This document shows positions 17,373 through 26,391 of a DNA stretch of 64,000 bases, one piece after another (the first letter of the stretch is position 1; every line of letters starts with the position of its first letter). Source of the stretch: Anaerolineae bacterium (GTDB taxonomy: Bacteria > Chloroflexota > Anaerolineae > Aggregatilineales > Phototrophicaceae). The position numbers and the translations under genes were made by a program. Under the pieces are notes generated by a model. It was given only the letters and a program-made list of their open reading frames with translations, was not told where the DNA came from and made no database searches. The stretch lies in NCBI GenBank assembly GCA_019912965.1, contig JAIOHM010000036.1, positions 32,493-96,492 on the forward strand, read 5' to 3'.

Positions 17373-18533
17373 TCAAACCTGCCGTGCAAATACCCGTCCC
17401 TCGTCCTGTTCTTGAGCAGATAAAACAGGTGCGGATATATTGACCGTATTCGGCTCCGGTTTCGTTTCCTCGCGGTCATACACAACCAGCGCCAACCACA
17501 GCCCGAAGAAATGCGGCACGACCGAAGCCACTCGCTCCAGATTGGTCAGCACATTTTCATAGGGCAGCGCCAGCACCACCGTGCGGGCATAATTCGCCAT
17601 CAAGATGCTGCTGAACAGCATCACCGCCCACAGCACCAGCAGTCCCCGCCGCTGTGCCTGACGCCCCTTCGCCAGCAAAAACCATGCTGGACACAGCACC
17701 AGCGGAAACAACACCGTCGTAAACGTGATGAGCAAACTCATCTCAAATGTGAAATAACCGGGATCATAAAAGGTGTAGGTCGCGCCCAATGCGAACACCG
17801 ACGGCAGCACCATCGCCCGCCCGAAGCGACCCGGCCACAGCATCCCCGCCAGCGCAGGCATCGCCGCTTGCAATGACCAACTTGCAGCAAACAACACTTG
17901 TCCAAAGACCGCCAACAATCCCCATTCATCCGGCACATTGATAAACCGCAGCACGCCCCACACTGCCGTACTCAGGAACACCAAACCCAGCAGCTTCCCC
18001 TGCTGCCCTTTCAACTGCCCGATTTGTCGCAAGCGAATCAGCAGCAAGACCCAGATGCCCAACCCCAGACTCGGCAGATACAGACTCAGCATCGCTGTCA
18101 GCGTCGCCAGCATCAATAATCCGCCGTAGCCCGCCAGCTTCAATTCCAGCGGCGCGCGAATCAAGCCCAGACGATGAAGCGCCAGCCCCACGATGCCAAT
18201 CCCGCCGATCCAGATATAGAGACTCAGCGTATCGCGCTGGAAGAAAAACAAACCCGTTCCAATCAACCCCGGCAAAAGCCACAGAAAGGCGCGTGGCATA
18301 CCCATTTTTGATCGCCTCCCATGTTCAAGCTGCTCAATCCATAAACTCACCGCCAGATCAGGCAGGGTTCGTAACCACAACCGCGCCAGCCCGCCAATCC
18401 CCGTAACCATCCGGCACTGATCGCGGAAAAGCTGTTTCATCAGCGCTGCATATTCTTGCCGGAACGCCGCCGGATACAACCGCAGCAAACCACCATAAAC
18501 CCATACCGATAAATCGATAAACCGCTGCATCAC
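17373..18533 (-). CDS. Multi-pass membrane protein co-encoded with PadR regulator
   Basis: 386 residues. The N-terminus (LLRLYPAAFRQEYAALMKQLFRDQCR) is the permease-prefix-like region often found in proteins encoded next to PadR regulators. About eight hydrophobic segments follow, beginning with LWLLPGLIGTGLFFF. The gene overlaps the PadR gene by 4 bp (ATGA), so the two are translationally coupled. Function unknown; such pairs are usually assumed to act in stress or transport responses. The C-terminus is short and polar. The coding call is secure. Confidence 0.72.
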   Translation of the reverse strand: MMQRFIDLSVWVYGGLLRLYPAAFRQEYAALMKQLFRDQCRMVTGIGGLARLWLRTLPDLAVSLWIEQLEHGRRSKMGMPRAFLWLLPGLIGTGLFFFQRDTLSLYIWIGGIGIVGLALHRLGLIRAPLELKLAGYGGLLMLATLTAMLSLYLPSLGLGIWVLLLIRLRQIGQLKGQQGKLLGLVFLSTAVWGVLRFINVPDEWGLLAVFGQVLFAASWSLQAAMPALAGMLWPGRFGRAMVLPSVFALGATYTFYDPGYFTFEMSLLITFTTVLFPLVLCPAWFLLAKGRQAQRRGLLVLWAVMLFSSILMANYARTVVLALPYENVLTNLERVASVVPHFFGLWLALVVYDREETKPEPNTVNISAPVLSAQEQDEGRVFARQV

Positions 18534-18892
18534 GCGCCTCCCGGCAAACGTTTGGCCTGCACCAGATTCACCAGCCGGGTCAGCCGCGCCGCCTCAGCAT
18601 CAAACACCCGCTGCCCCCAATCCGTCAGCCGGTAATAACGACGCCGTTCATCATCCATCGCCGGATCAGGCCGTTCGTCGGCTTCAGCGATTAGGCCGCT
18701 TTCCAGCATCCGTTTGATCGAACCATACAGCGTTCCCGGCCCCATTTTGATCTGCCCGTTAGAAACGATCTGTACTTCCTGCATAATGCTGTAGCCGTGT
18801 TTTTCGCCGTCTGCCAGCGCCAGCAAAATATGGAACACCGCCGGAGTCAGCGGCAGCAAATCTTCAGGCGAGGTTGTTTTGTCCATGTCCAC
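18530..18892 (-). CDS. PadR-family transcriptional regulator
   Basis: 120 residues with the PadR winged helix: PAVFHILLALADGEKHGYSI, MQEV, then GPGTLYGSIKRMLESGLI (recognition helix) and RRRYYRLTDWGQRV (wing). Either GTG 18892 or ATG 18886 could start the protein. PadR proteins are repressors that usually control their own operon and release DNA on binding a ligand. A quasi-palindrome just upstream (18898-18921) is a good operator candidate. It forms an operon with the membrane protein gene downstream. Confidence 0.9.
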   Translation of the reverse strand: MDMDKTTSPEDLLPLTPAVFHILLALADGEKHGYSIMQEVQIVSNGQIKMGPGTLYGSIKRMLESGLIAEADERPDPAMDDERRRYYRLTDWGQRVFDAEAARLTRLVNLVQAKRLPGGA

Positions 18893-18897
18893 TCAGT

Positions 18898-18921
18898 CCG
18901 TTACCGATATATCTATTACGG
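18898..18921. promoter_or_regulatory. Candidate PadR operator
   Basis: CCGTTACC (18898-18905), the perfect palindrome GATATATC (18906-18913) and TATTACGG (18914-18921) form a 24-bp imperfect dyad immediately upstream of the padR start. AT-rich central palindromes of this kind are typical of PadR binding sites. The position fits autoregulation. This is an inference, not proven. Confidence 0.5.
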
Positions 18922-19104
18922 ATACAATAGCCCAAATTCTACGGTCTGTCAAATCCCGCCCCACGCAAAACTTCTACTGCACAACGATTATCCGCCGATA
19001 GCCGGATGACGCCGCACAGCATTTGTGATTTCATTTATAATGACTGAAACAAACGATCTCATGTATCGTTCCCAAAACCGTGAACTAGCTACCAAGAACT
19101 ACTT

Positions 19105-20772
19105 ATGGCAACCAAACGCGCGCCGACCCGCGCTCATCTGCAAATCACCCAACCGATGCGACCGATTGCGCCGTCCAAACCAGGATTGATGCCGCCTCCG
19201 CGCCATGCCTCGCGCCCGATGCAGTCCTCTGCACCACGACTCGCGCCACCGCCTGCCCGTTTACCAGATCGCCGAAGTGCTCAACCGCGCCGGAGCAAAG
19301 GGCGTCCCTATTTATGGATGCTGGCCGGGGTGTTGGTGTTTTTCACCATGACCTGTGCGGCAGTCACGCTGGGCATGGGGTTGATTTATGCAGGCGGCGT
19401 GCTGCCGGGTGTGCGTTCCGGCGGGGTCGCGTTGGGTGGGATGTCGGTTGAGGAAGCGGCAGATGTACTCAATGCAGGCTGGACGCTGACTGCCCGCGAT
19501 GGACAGCGGGCGTGGCGCATTGACCCCAGCACGATTGGGCTAACACTAGACGCGGACGCGACCGCACAGAATGCCTATGATTATGGACGGGCGAATCTCG
19601 GCGGGGCGCTGCCGGGAATTTTCGGCAAGACGGATGTACCACCGGTCGTGAATTTTGACCCAACGCTGGCGCTGACCGGACTGAACGACCTCAGCACGAA
19701 AATTGAACAGCTTCCGGTGAATGCGGGCGTGGCATTCGTGAACGGCGAGGTGCAGGCTACCTCACCACAGGATGGCCGAATGCTGGATGTACAGGCGACG
19801 CTGACGCAGTTGATGGACGATACCAGCGGTGTGTTAGCCGATGGAATGCTCGAATTGGTGATGCGTCCGGTTTCCCCGACTGTGACGGATGCGACGCCGA
19901 TGTTGGAAATGGCGCGGCGCATTTTGACCAGTCCGCTGGACATCCGCGTCTATGACCCGATCACAGGTGACTCAGTATATTGGTCAGCACCGCCGGAGAC
20001 ATGGGCGACATGGCTCACGGCACAATCTGACCCCAACAGCGTGACAGGTTTATCGCTGACGGCGAATCCAGCCCCAGTGCGCGATTACCTGAATGCCCAA
20101 GCGGCGAATAATCTGGACGCCAGTCGTTATCTGGATGCGAACGAGGGTGTAACCAATATTCAGCAGACAATTGCGAATGGGCGGACTGATCCCTATGTGC
20201 GGGTGTACCATCATGATGCACAACATATTGTTCAGCCGGGGGAAACCATCACCAGCATCGCTTGGGATTACGGCGTACCGTACCTGTATATTCAGGAAGC
20301 CAACGGCGGTTTGAGCAGTGTCTCAATCGGGCAGAGCATCACGATTCCATCGCCCGATAATTTCCTGCCGTTCCCGGTCGTGCCGGATAAGCGCATCGTG
20401 GTGAGCATCAGCCAGCAGCGGACGTGGGTTTATGAAAACGGAGCGCTGAAGTGGGAATGGCTCGCCAGCACCGGGATTCCCGACAGCCCGACGTGGCCGG
20501 GAATTTACCAGATTATTTCGCATGAGTCGAACGCTTACGCGGGCAACTGGAACTTGTGGATGCCGAATTTCATGGGTGTGTATCAGCCGATTCCCAACGC
20601 GGATTTCACCAACGGGTTTCACGGCTTCCCGACGCGGGGCGGCAGTCAGCTTTTATGGACGAACAGCCTCGGCACAAAGGTGACGTATGGATGCATCCTT
20701 CTGAGCAACGATAACATCCAACTGCTCTACAACTGGGCAGAAGAAGGTGTGGTGGTGGAGATTCAGGCCTAG
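19105..20772 (+). CDS. L,D-transpeptidase with LysM and VanW-type peptidoglycan-binding domains
   Basis: 555 residues. A basic Pro-rich cytoplasmic tail is followed by one membrane helix (LWMLAGVLVFFTMTCAAV), a peptidoglycan-binding_4-like region (VALGGMSVEEAADVL), a LysM module (IVQPGETITSIAWDYGVPY near residue 375) and a C-terminal YkuD domain. The YkuD site has HG at His506 and the nucleophile region TYGCILL (Cys530); the usual SHGC histidine is Tyr528 here. The enzyme should form 3-3 peptidoglycan cross-links outside the membrane. Peptidoglycan architecture in this phylum is debated, so the substrate is an inference. The ribosome-binding site is weak. Confidence 0.88.
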   Translation: MATKRAPTRAHLQITQPMRPIAPSKPGLMPPPRHASRPMQSSAPRLAPPPARLPDRRSAQPRRSKGRPYLWMLAGVLVFFTMTCAAVTLGMGLIYAGGVLPGVRSGGVALGGMSVEEAADVLNAGWTLTARDGQRAWRIDPSTIGLTLDADATAQNAYDYGRANLGGALPGIFGKTDVPPVVNFDPTLALTGLNDLSTKIEQLPVNAGVAFVNGEVQATSPQDGRMLDVQATLTQLMDDTSGVLADGMLELVMRPVSPTVTDATPMLEMARRILTSPLDIRVYDPITGDSVYWSAPPETWATWLTAQSDPNSVTGLSLTANPAPVRDYLNAQAANNLDASRYLDANEGVTNIQQTIANGRTDPYVRVYHHDAQHIVQPGETITSIAWDYGVPYLYIQEANGGLSSVSIGQSITIPSPDNFLPFPVVPDKRIVVSISQQRTWVYENGALKWEWLASTGIPDSPTWPGIYQIISHESNAYAGNWNLWMPNFMGVYQPIPNADFTNGFHGFPTRGGSQLLWTNSLGTKVTYGCILLSNDNIQLLYNWAEEGVVVEIQA

Positions 20773-20895
20773 CTTAGCTGCCCGTTTCCAGAAAAATGCA
20801 AACGCCCTGCATCTGGTGAACATCAATCCGCTTTGTGCCCACATTCGATCACGCTGCCCCAGCGGGAACGACTTTTACAGGCATCCCCAACTGCT

Positions 20896-21120
20896 TCATA
20901 AAATCGAGACATTGGCATACGCCACACAAGCGAGAACATCATCCGTCGTTAAATCGGGGTAATAATCCTCAGAAGTGATTTCGGAGATTGTTTTACCACC
21001 TGCCAGCAAATCCAATACCAGATGCACCATAATCCGCGTTCCAGCAACACGCGGCTGTCCATGTGCCACATCGCGGGAAACCACAATGCGTTCACTTAAT
21101 GCCTGATCGTTTATCGCCAT
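20896..21120 (-). CDS. DUF433 protein (antitoxin-like), without visible partner
   Basis: 74 residues. The pattern ERIVVSRDVAHGQPRVAGTRI, LVLDLLAGGKTISEI and YPDLTTDDVLACVAYA is diagnostic of DUF433, a small helix-turn-helix-like family often paired with a DUF5615 PIN-like toxin. The expected partner would follow directly downstream on the minus strand, but 20773-20895 holds only short frames broken by stop codons, so no intact toxin is present. GAGGCAG lies before the ATG. It may be an orphan antitoxin. Confidence 0.82.
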   Translation of the reverse strand: MAINDQALSERIVVSRDVAHGQPRVAGTRIMVHLVLDLLAGGKTISEITSEDYYPDLTTDDVLACVAYANVSIL

Positions 21121-21166
21121 AACTGCCTCAATCTATAGCTAATTCGCATTCTATCACACCCCATCC

Positions 21167-23698
21167 TCACTCATTCTGTTTTCCTCGTTCCTCCCGCCAT
21201 TTTTGCACTGCCTCTAAGGCTTCTATCGTAGCAATATTTTCTAGCGCCTTAGCAGCAAAATTATTTATTGGCCCAACTATCATTTGTGTGTTGTCAGATA
21301 ATAAGTCAATTAGGGGTTCAACTGCGCGAGGGTCTTTCCACTCTGTAAAAGCAAGGGCAGCAATAAAACGTAATCCAGGAGCTTCATCCCTCAAGGCAAC
21401 AAGCATACAATCTGAAGCTCGTACATCACCTATTCTCCTCAGAGCATCAGCTATAGTGGCACGAATTTTATAATCATTTTCACTACTAAACAAAGAGATT
21501 AACTGTAATACAGCCCTTTTATTACCAATTCCCCCCAAAGCCATTGCAGCATATTTTCGGATATCGATGTTATCTGCTTGTAGCATTTCTAGTAATTCTT
21601 CGACTACTTCCTGATTCCCTAGTTCTCCTAAACCTATAGATGCACTTTCTTTAACAAAAGAAACACTATCATCGCGGATTAATTTTACAAATTCCTTAGC
21701 TACACGCATATCACCCAATTTCCTCAGCCCATTCGTTGCAGCCAAACGAACATTTGAATCTTCATCATCCAATCCTTGGATCAAAAATTCAAAAACACGC
21801 AAATCATTGAACTTTCCCAAGGAAAGCATAACATTGGTGCGTAAGATCGCATCCTCATCAAACATGTTCATAGCCAAGACTTCAATTGCACGAGTATCTC
21901 CTAATTCGCTAAGTGCTAAAGCAGCCATGCTTCGAAGAAACCCATCACGTTCTCGACGACTTGCGAGAACATCTAGAAGTGGTTCAACTGCCCGCTGATC
22001 TTGCAGCTTACCTAATACATTAGCAGCAATACCTAGAGACACGACATTGTATGGACTGTAAGATAACAATTCTTTCATTGCATATGTAAATCCAAAATAG
22101 TCACGCAGTAAGAGATGGGAAAAGCGAAGCACTTGGTTTGACTGTGGTGAAAACAATCGTAGAGATACTACCAGTTGAGTAAAAATCTCTTTTGTATAGA
22201 TGCCGTTATCTTTTCTATATACACTAGATGGTAAATTATCAATAATAATTACATTATTTGCGTTATCATTTATGTCATAAAATGCCAATCCTCCTAGAAC
22301 ATTATATATGTCGGGAAGACTAAAGGAGATTTTTTCTCCCCGTCGTTTTATGTTTCGAATCTCCCATTCATAACGCTTCTGCACATAAGTCTCAAAAATC
22401 TTATCCCGCAAATCTCCCGGACTTTTGCTCAAATCGATTAGCTGTTGACGTTCTTCTGTCGTCATATCAGCATAAGCAAATGCAAATATGCTCAGCAACA
22501 ATGGAGTATTCAACATCTTTCGCAGAGTGTCATCCGCTTGTACCGCTTCCCATAACTCCGATTGCTCGGTCAAGTACAATTGCATCTGCATTTCAGTTAG
22601 CGGGCGCAGTGTTAACGCACCGCGCAGACTAATCTTCTCTCCAATCTCGTCATAGTCCTTCACCCGACAAGTGACGATCACAGCATTATTTATTGGCACT
22701 TGTGCCATAAATTGCTTGCGCGGGTCATATTTTTCGCCACCGGGTTTTTCAGGATCAAAAGGATGTTCCCCACCTAATTCATCTAGTCCATCTAGCAGAA
22801 GCAAGGCTTTTCCTTCAGCAATGACCTGCTTAATAGAAGCACTATCCAACTCTGGATAACCACTTACCAACCAATCAGCTAAAGGTATTTGCTGCTTCGC
22901 GTCCCAACTAGAAATCAGCCCCAGCAGAGGTAGAGGTGCAGTTGGGTCGTTCAAGCGTCGTGCAGCGGCATCACGGGCAGTCGCAAAGAGTGTGATTGTC
23001 TTACCCGCTCCTGGTTCTCCCAGCAGCAGAACCCGTCCTTCATAGTGCTCAAACGCCTCGGCAAAGGTATGGAATGGCTTCGGCTCAGAGGGCAGTTCGC
23101 CCCCAATTCCCTGTGCCTCGAAGAACAGGTCAATCATATCCTTACGGTGCAGCGATGCATTCACCGCATCAGGTGTGGCTTCGGATGACAGATCAATCAG
23201 CTTGATAACCGCCCGCTCCAAAAAACCGACTACCCGCTTATAAAACATTTCCAAGTAAGGCTGGAATGGATCGCCACTGGCAGTTTGCTGCCGAAACTCG
23301 TTCGCATCGCCTTCCAAAATTGTACCCAGACGACTAAATGCCTTATCTTCTCCTTTGAAAAAATCAATCCATTCATTGGTCACAATCGAAATCGAGGGGA
23401 TAACATCTTCGAATCTTGTGATAAGAATTGGCTTTTTCCACAGCGATGCATAGTAAATCTCACGGCGCACAAAGCTATCAGGTCGCTGTGTATCCTTCGT
23501 TACGCATACGATTATGAAGTCGGAATCCTGAATCCCACGCTCAATATCGGCGGTGAAATCCTTCACCGGGTCAATATCGCGCACATCGCGCCACACACGG
23601 AAACCTTTCGCCCGTAGTTCGCGTTCTAGCCGTTCGGCTTGTGCGTTTCCGTCCCGCCGCGAGTAGCTGATGAATACCTGTTTAGCGTCGCTCATCAT
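21167..23698 (-). CDS. TIR-NACHT-HEAT protein, predicted anti-phage NLR-like
   Basis: 843 residues from ATG 23698. An N-terminal TIR domain (KQVFISYSRRDGNAQAERL, then RREIYYASLWKKPILIT around residues 5-120) is followed by a NACHT ATPase with P-loop GEPGAGKT (residues ~227-234) and Walker B LLLLDGLDELGG. C-terminal HEAT-like repeats (~570-840) are rich in ALA-LSELGDTRAIEVL-type units. Bacterial TIR-NACHT proteins sense phage and trigger NAD+ depletion or cell death; this gene fits that layout. No clear ribosome-binding site is visible. The gene is markedly more AT-rich than its neighbours, supporting recent transfer. No other defence gene adjoins it. Confidence 0.85.
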   Translation of the reverse strand: MMSDAKQVFISYSRRDGNAQAERLERELRAKGFRVWRDVRDIDPVKDFTADIERGIQDSDFIIVCVTKDTQRPDSFVRREIYYASLWKKPILITRFEDVIPSISIVTNEWIDFFKGEDKAFSRLGTILEGDANEFRQQTASGDPFQPYLEMFYKRVVGFLERAVIKLIDLSSEATPDAVNASLHRKDMIDLFFEAQGIGGELPSEPKPFHTFAEAFEHYEGRVLLLGEPGAGKTITLFATARDAAARRLNDPTAPLPLLGLISSWDAKQQIPLADWLVSGYPELDSASIKQVIAEGKALLLLDGLDELGGEHPFDPEKPGGEKYDPRKQFMAQVPINNAVIVTCRVKDYDEIGEKISLRGALTLRPLTEMQMQLYLTEQSELWEAVQADDTLRKMLNTPLLLSIFAFAYADMTTEERQQLIDLSKSPGDLRDKIFETYVQKRYEWEIRNIKRRGEKISFSLPDIYNVLGGLAFYDINDNANNVIIIDNLPSSVYRKDNGIYTKEIFTQLVVSLRLFSPQSNQVLRFSHLLLRDYFGFTYAMKELLSYSPYNVVSLGIAANVLGKLQDQRAVEPLLDVLASRRERDGFLRSMAALALSELGDTRAIEVLAMNMFDEDAILRTNVMLSLGKFNDLRVFEFLIQGLDDEDSNVRLAATNGLRKLGDMRVAKEFVKLIRDDSVSFVKESASIGLGELGNQEVVEELLEMLQADNIDIRKYAAMALGGIGNKRAVLQLISLFSSENDYKIRATIADALRRIGDVRASDCMLVALRDEAPGLRFIAALAFTEWKDPRAVEPLIDLLSDNTQMIVGPINNFAAKALENIATIEALEAVQKWREERGKQNE

Positions 23699-23701
23699 CA
23701 A

Positions 23702-24175
23702 TGTTTAGAAAGAATAACCATCGCAAATCATAATTCTACCGAAAAATAACTGTTTACGCTGTGCCTTCGCCTACACGGTTAGCGCCAGCCCTCACCAAAA
23801 CGAACCAAATGGATTACCAAAGAGTCACCCTATTTTTTGCCATCTCTGCTACACTGTCCTTATGACTATTTTTAATTTCTTCCCGGTGAAACCGCTGTGG
23901 TTCAACCTTCCTGTTCACCAATCATCTCTTGTATTTGCTGACGGCTGATGGCTAAAAGCTAATGGATATTTTGCATTTGCAGCGGTTCGCTCCCGTGCAG
24001 CCGCCCGCAAATGCACAAATTGCACAGCGGCGGTATTTCCCGTACACCCGCTGCGCGCAGCAGCACTCCCCGTGCTTCCCGCCGTTCACTGCAAATTGTG
24101 CAGCGCCGTCCTCCCGTCCTCCCGCCGACAACCCCTACGGCAATTTTGCACAAATTGAATCTTCATTCCTTTTAA
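23702..24175. repeat. Gene-free 470-bp region with heptamers and inverted repeats
   Basis: No gene is recognisable. Three 7-mers, GCTGATG, GCTAAAA and GCTAATG, lie at 23944-23964, followed by a C-rich block (23965-24170). That block holds scattered TTTGCA/TGCAAA motifs and an inverted pair, GCACAAATTGCACAGCGGCG near 24013 against the strand around 24085-24105 (TGCAAATTGTGCAGCG). The arrangement of 7-mers followed by a hairpin-prone block is similar to the composite repeat elsewhere in the window. Confidence 0.5.
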
Positions 24176-24652
24176 CTATGTGTACTCCACCATCTCCACC
24201 CGTCGCGCGGGTGTATCGTAGACAAACTTGACCTGCATCACGCCGTTATCCGTCAGCACATGCGGGAACACCATCGAGTCGGCCTCCGGTCGTGGATAGC
24301 CATCAACCGCCTCCAACGGAATCCAGCGCAGTTCCCCTTCAGCCGAGGTGTTTAATTCCCCCGTGCAGCCATCCGCCCGGAATATAAACAGCAGCCAGTG
24401 TACCGGAATTGCCACATCAAGCACCGTCGTAATCGCTCGTAAACGCGGCTCACCAATCGTCAGTCCGGTTTCCTCGAAAATCTCGCGGCGGGCACACTCC
24501 TGCGGGGACTCGCCGTGTTCCATCTTCCCACCCGGCGGACTCCACAATCCAATATGCGGTGGGCGTTCGCGCTTCAGCAGCAGCACTTGTCCATCCTGAA
24601 CCACATAACACAGGCTGCCCGTAATCACCCGGTCAGTCGGGAACATGCTCAC
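24176..24652 (-). CDS. NUDIX hydrolase
   Basis: 158 residues (start GTG 24652 or ATG 24646). The Nudix box is complete, starting GGKMEHGESPQECARRE and ending IFEETGL, giving the GX5EX7REUXEEXGU pattern that binds Mg2+ and hydrolyses nucleoside diphosphate-linked compounds. The region VLLLKRERPPHIGLWSPPGG fits the NTP-pyrophosphohydrolase (MutT-like) subgroup, but the substrate is not determined. The start overlaps the sixA stop codon (GTGA), so the two are translated together. Confidence 0.88.
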   Translation of the reverse strand: MSMFPTDRVITGSLCYVVQDGQVLLLKRERPPHIGLWSPPGGKMEHGESPQECARREIFEETGLTIGEPRLRAITTVLDVAIPVHWLLFIFRADGCTGELNTSAEGELRWIPLEAVDGYPRPEADSMVFPHVLTDNGVMQVKFVYDTPARRVEMVEYT

Positions 24653-25134
24653 TTGCCTGCCAGATCGTCAAACAAACGCGGTGCCAGCATCCACACCAGC
24701 ACACCGCGCAAAGGAGAGTGGGTGATTAAATCCACCCGCGCCATACCACCTTTTTTCATCAGGATTTCACCGCCGCCCACCAATGCCGATACTGTGATGC
24801 TCAAATCCGGTTCATGCCCGACGAACATCACCTCGTCTTCTTTGCTCAGGTCGGCAATCAGTCCATCCAGATGCTGGATGTTAAAACCGAAATTCACATC
24901 CTCCTGTACCGTCACGCTGACGCCCAGCAGCTTCCCCAGAATATCGGCGGTTTGCCGGGCACGGGCGCGTGGACTACTGTATAACATGCGGGGCTTTACG
25001 CCTAATTTGACCAGTGCCTTACCCGCTGCTTCGGTGCGTTCAATGCCTTTGTTCGTCAGATTGCGGGTGAAATCATCAAATTCCGGCCCTTGTGAATCCT
25101 CAGTGTGTCCATGCCTGAAAAAATACAACTTCAT
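24649..25134 (-). CDS. SixA-type phosphohistidine phosphatase
   Basis: 161 residues of the histidine phosphatase superfamily. The catalytic RHG motif is at residues 7-9 (MKLYFFRHGHTED), with the second arginine in SSPRARARQTA, and the second histidine in VMFVGHEPDL. In Escherichia coli SixA removes phosphate from the histidine of phosphotransfer domains; the substrate here is unknown. It overlaps the NUDIX gene, suggesting a small nucleotide/phosphate-salvage unit. The upstream gap to galE (25135-25271) shows no other gene. Confidence 0.82.
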   Translation of the reverse strand: MKLYFFRHGHTEDSQGPEFDDFTRNLTNKGIERTEAAGKALVKLGVKPRMLYSSPRARARQTADILGKLLGVSVTVQEDVNFGFNIQHLDGLIADLSKEDEVMFVGHEPDLSITVSALVGGGEILMKKGGMARVDLITHSPLRGVLVWMLAPRLFDDLAGK

Positions 25135-25271
25135 CCCATGCTCCTGTATACCCGCTTGCGATGCCGCCCATTATAGCGGTAAAAATGACTTATCTTTGTA
25201 ACCAATACCATTTGTCAGAAAATAAAAGAGACAGGTGTCACCCTGTCTCTCCTCCGAACGCGGACTATGAA

Positions 25272-26261
25272 CTACTTGCTCTCATATCCCTTTGGATGCG
25301 ACTGATGCCAGTTCCAAGCGGTTTCGATGATCTGGCTCAGACTGCCGAATTCGGGATGCCAGCCGAGTTCCTGCATAATCCGGGTGCTGTCGGCGATCAA
25401 GATGCCGGGGTCACCAGCACGGCGCGGCCCAGCCACAGCCGGAATATCCTTGCCCGTAATCTTGCGGGCGGTATCCAGCACTTCGCGGATGCTGTAGCCC
25501 TTGCCGTTGCCGAGGTTGTACTTGCGGCTTTTGCCATCCGCCAGTGCTTCCAGCGCCAGAATATGCGCCTCTGCCAGATCAATCACATGGATATAATCGC
25601 GGATGCAAGTGCCGTCCGGTGTCGCGTAGTCTTCGCCGAAAATCGTCAGCTTTTCACGCTGACCAAGCGCCACTTGCAGAATGATCGGAATCAGATGGTA
25701 TTCCGGTGTGTGGTCTTCCCCGATGTGACCGTTGGGATGTGCGCCGCTGGCATTGAAGTAGCGCAGGCAGCAGTATGCCATCCCGTAAATCCGTTCCATC
25801 CAGTGCAGATAACGCTCGATGATGTACTTGCTCTCACCATACGGGCTGCCGGGAACGATGCGCTCTTCGGCGGTGATCGGCATCTTTTCCGGATCATCAA
25901 ATAGATTCGCCGTCGAGGACAGGATGAACCGCTTTACGCCCTGCCGTGCCGCCGCTTCCAGCAGATTACTGCCCGCGACCGCGTTATCGCGCAGGTAAAG
26001 CCACGGCTGTTCCATGCTTTCACCCACCAGCGTATGCGAGGCGAAGTGCAGAATGCCATCAAATTTATGCTGGTCAAAAACGGCGTCTACCGCTGGCTTA
26101 TCCAGCAGGTCACCTTTCACAAAAGTAGCGTCTTTATGAACCGCTTCAACATGCCCGGTATACAGATTGTCGAACACCACGACTTCATAGCCCCGGTCAA
26201 TCAACAGGTCAACCACATGGCTGCCAATGTAACCTGCGCCCCCGGTGACGAGTACCTTCAT
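25272..26261 (-). CDS. galE: UDP-glucose 4-epimerase
   Basis: 329 residues of the extended short-chain dehydrogenase family. Rossmann motif [10 protein letters not shown] is at residues 6-15, followed by FDNLYTGH (NAD adenosine site), [10 protein letters not shown] and the catalytic YGESK (Tyr-x-x-x-Lys), then [10 protein letters not shown]. GalE interconverts UDP-glucose and UDP-galactose in the cytoplasm and supplies sugars for surface polysaccharides, consistent with the cluster a few kilobases away. A GAG-rich site precedes the ATG. The gene stands alone on the strand. Confidence 0.92.
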   Translation of the reverse strand: MKVLVTGGAGYIGSHVVDLLIDRGYEVVVFDNLYTGHVEAVHKDATFVKGDLLDKPAVDAVFDQHKFDGILHFASHTLVGESMEQPWLYLRDNAVAGSNLLEAAARQGVKRFILSSTANLFDDPEKMPITAEERIVPGSPYGESKYIIERYLHWMERIYGMAYCCLRYFNASGAHPNGHIGEDHTPEYHLIPIILQVALGQREKLTIFGEDYATPDGTCIRDYIHVIDLAEAHILALEALADGKSRKYNLGNGKGYSIREVLDTARKITGKDIPAVAGPRRAGDPGILIADSTRIMQELGWHPEFGSLSQIIETAWNWHQSHPKGYESK

Positions 26262-26391
26262 TGCAACTGCTCCTCATGAACTGTTCGTGTATTAAAACCT
26301 CTGGCATTGTCGGCTGAACGCCCAACAACCGCCTAAAATAATACAGGTGGGATAATCCCACCTGATTATATCCTTTTATCGGATGTAGACC

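Noticed and set aside
20773..20895. Possible DUF5615 toxin after the DUF433 gene
   Set aside because: The frame has internal stops and does not resemble the toxin family; no intact partner is present.
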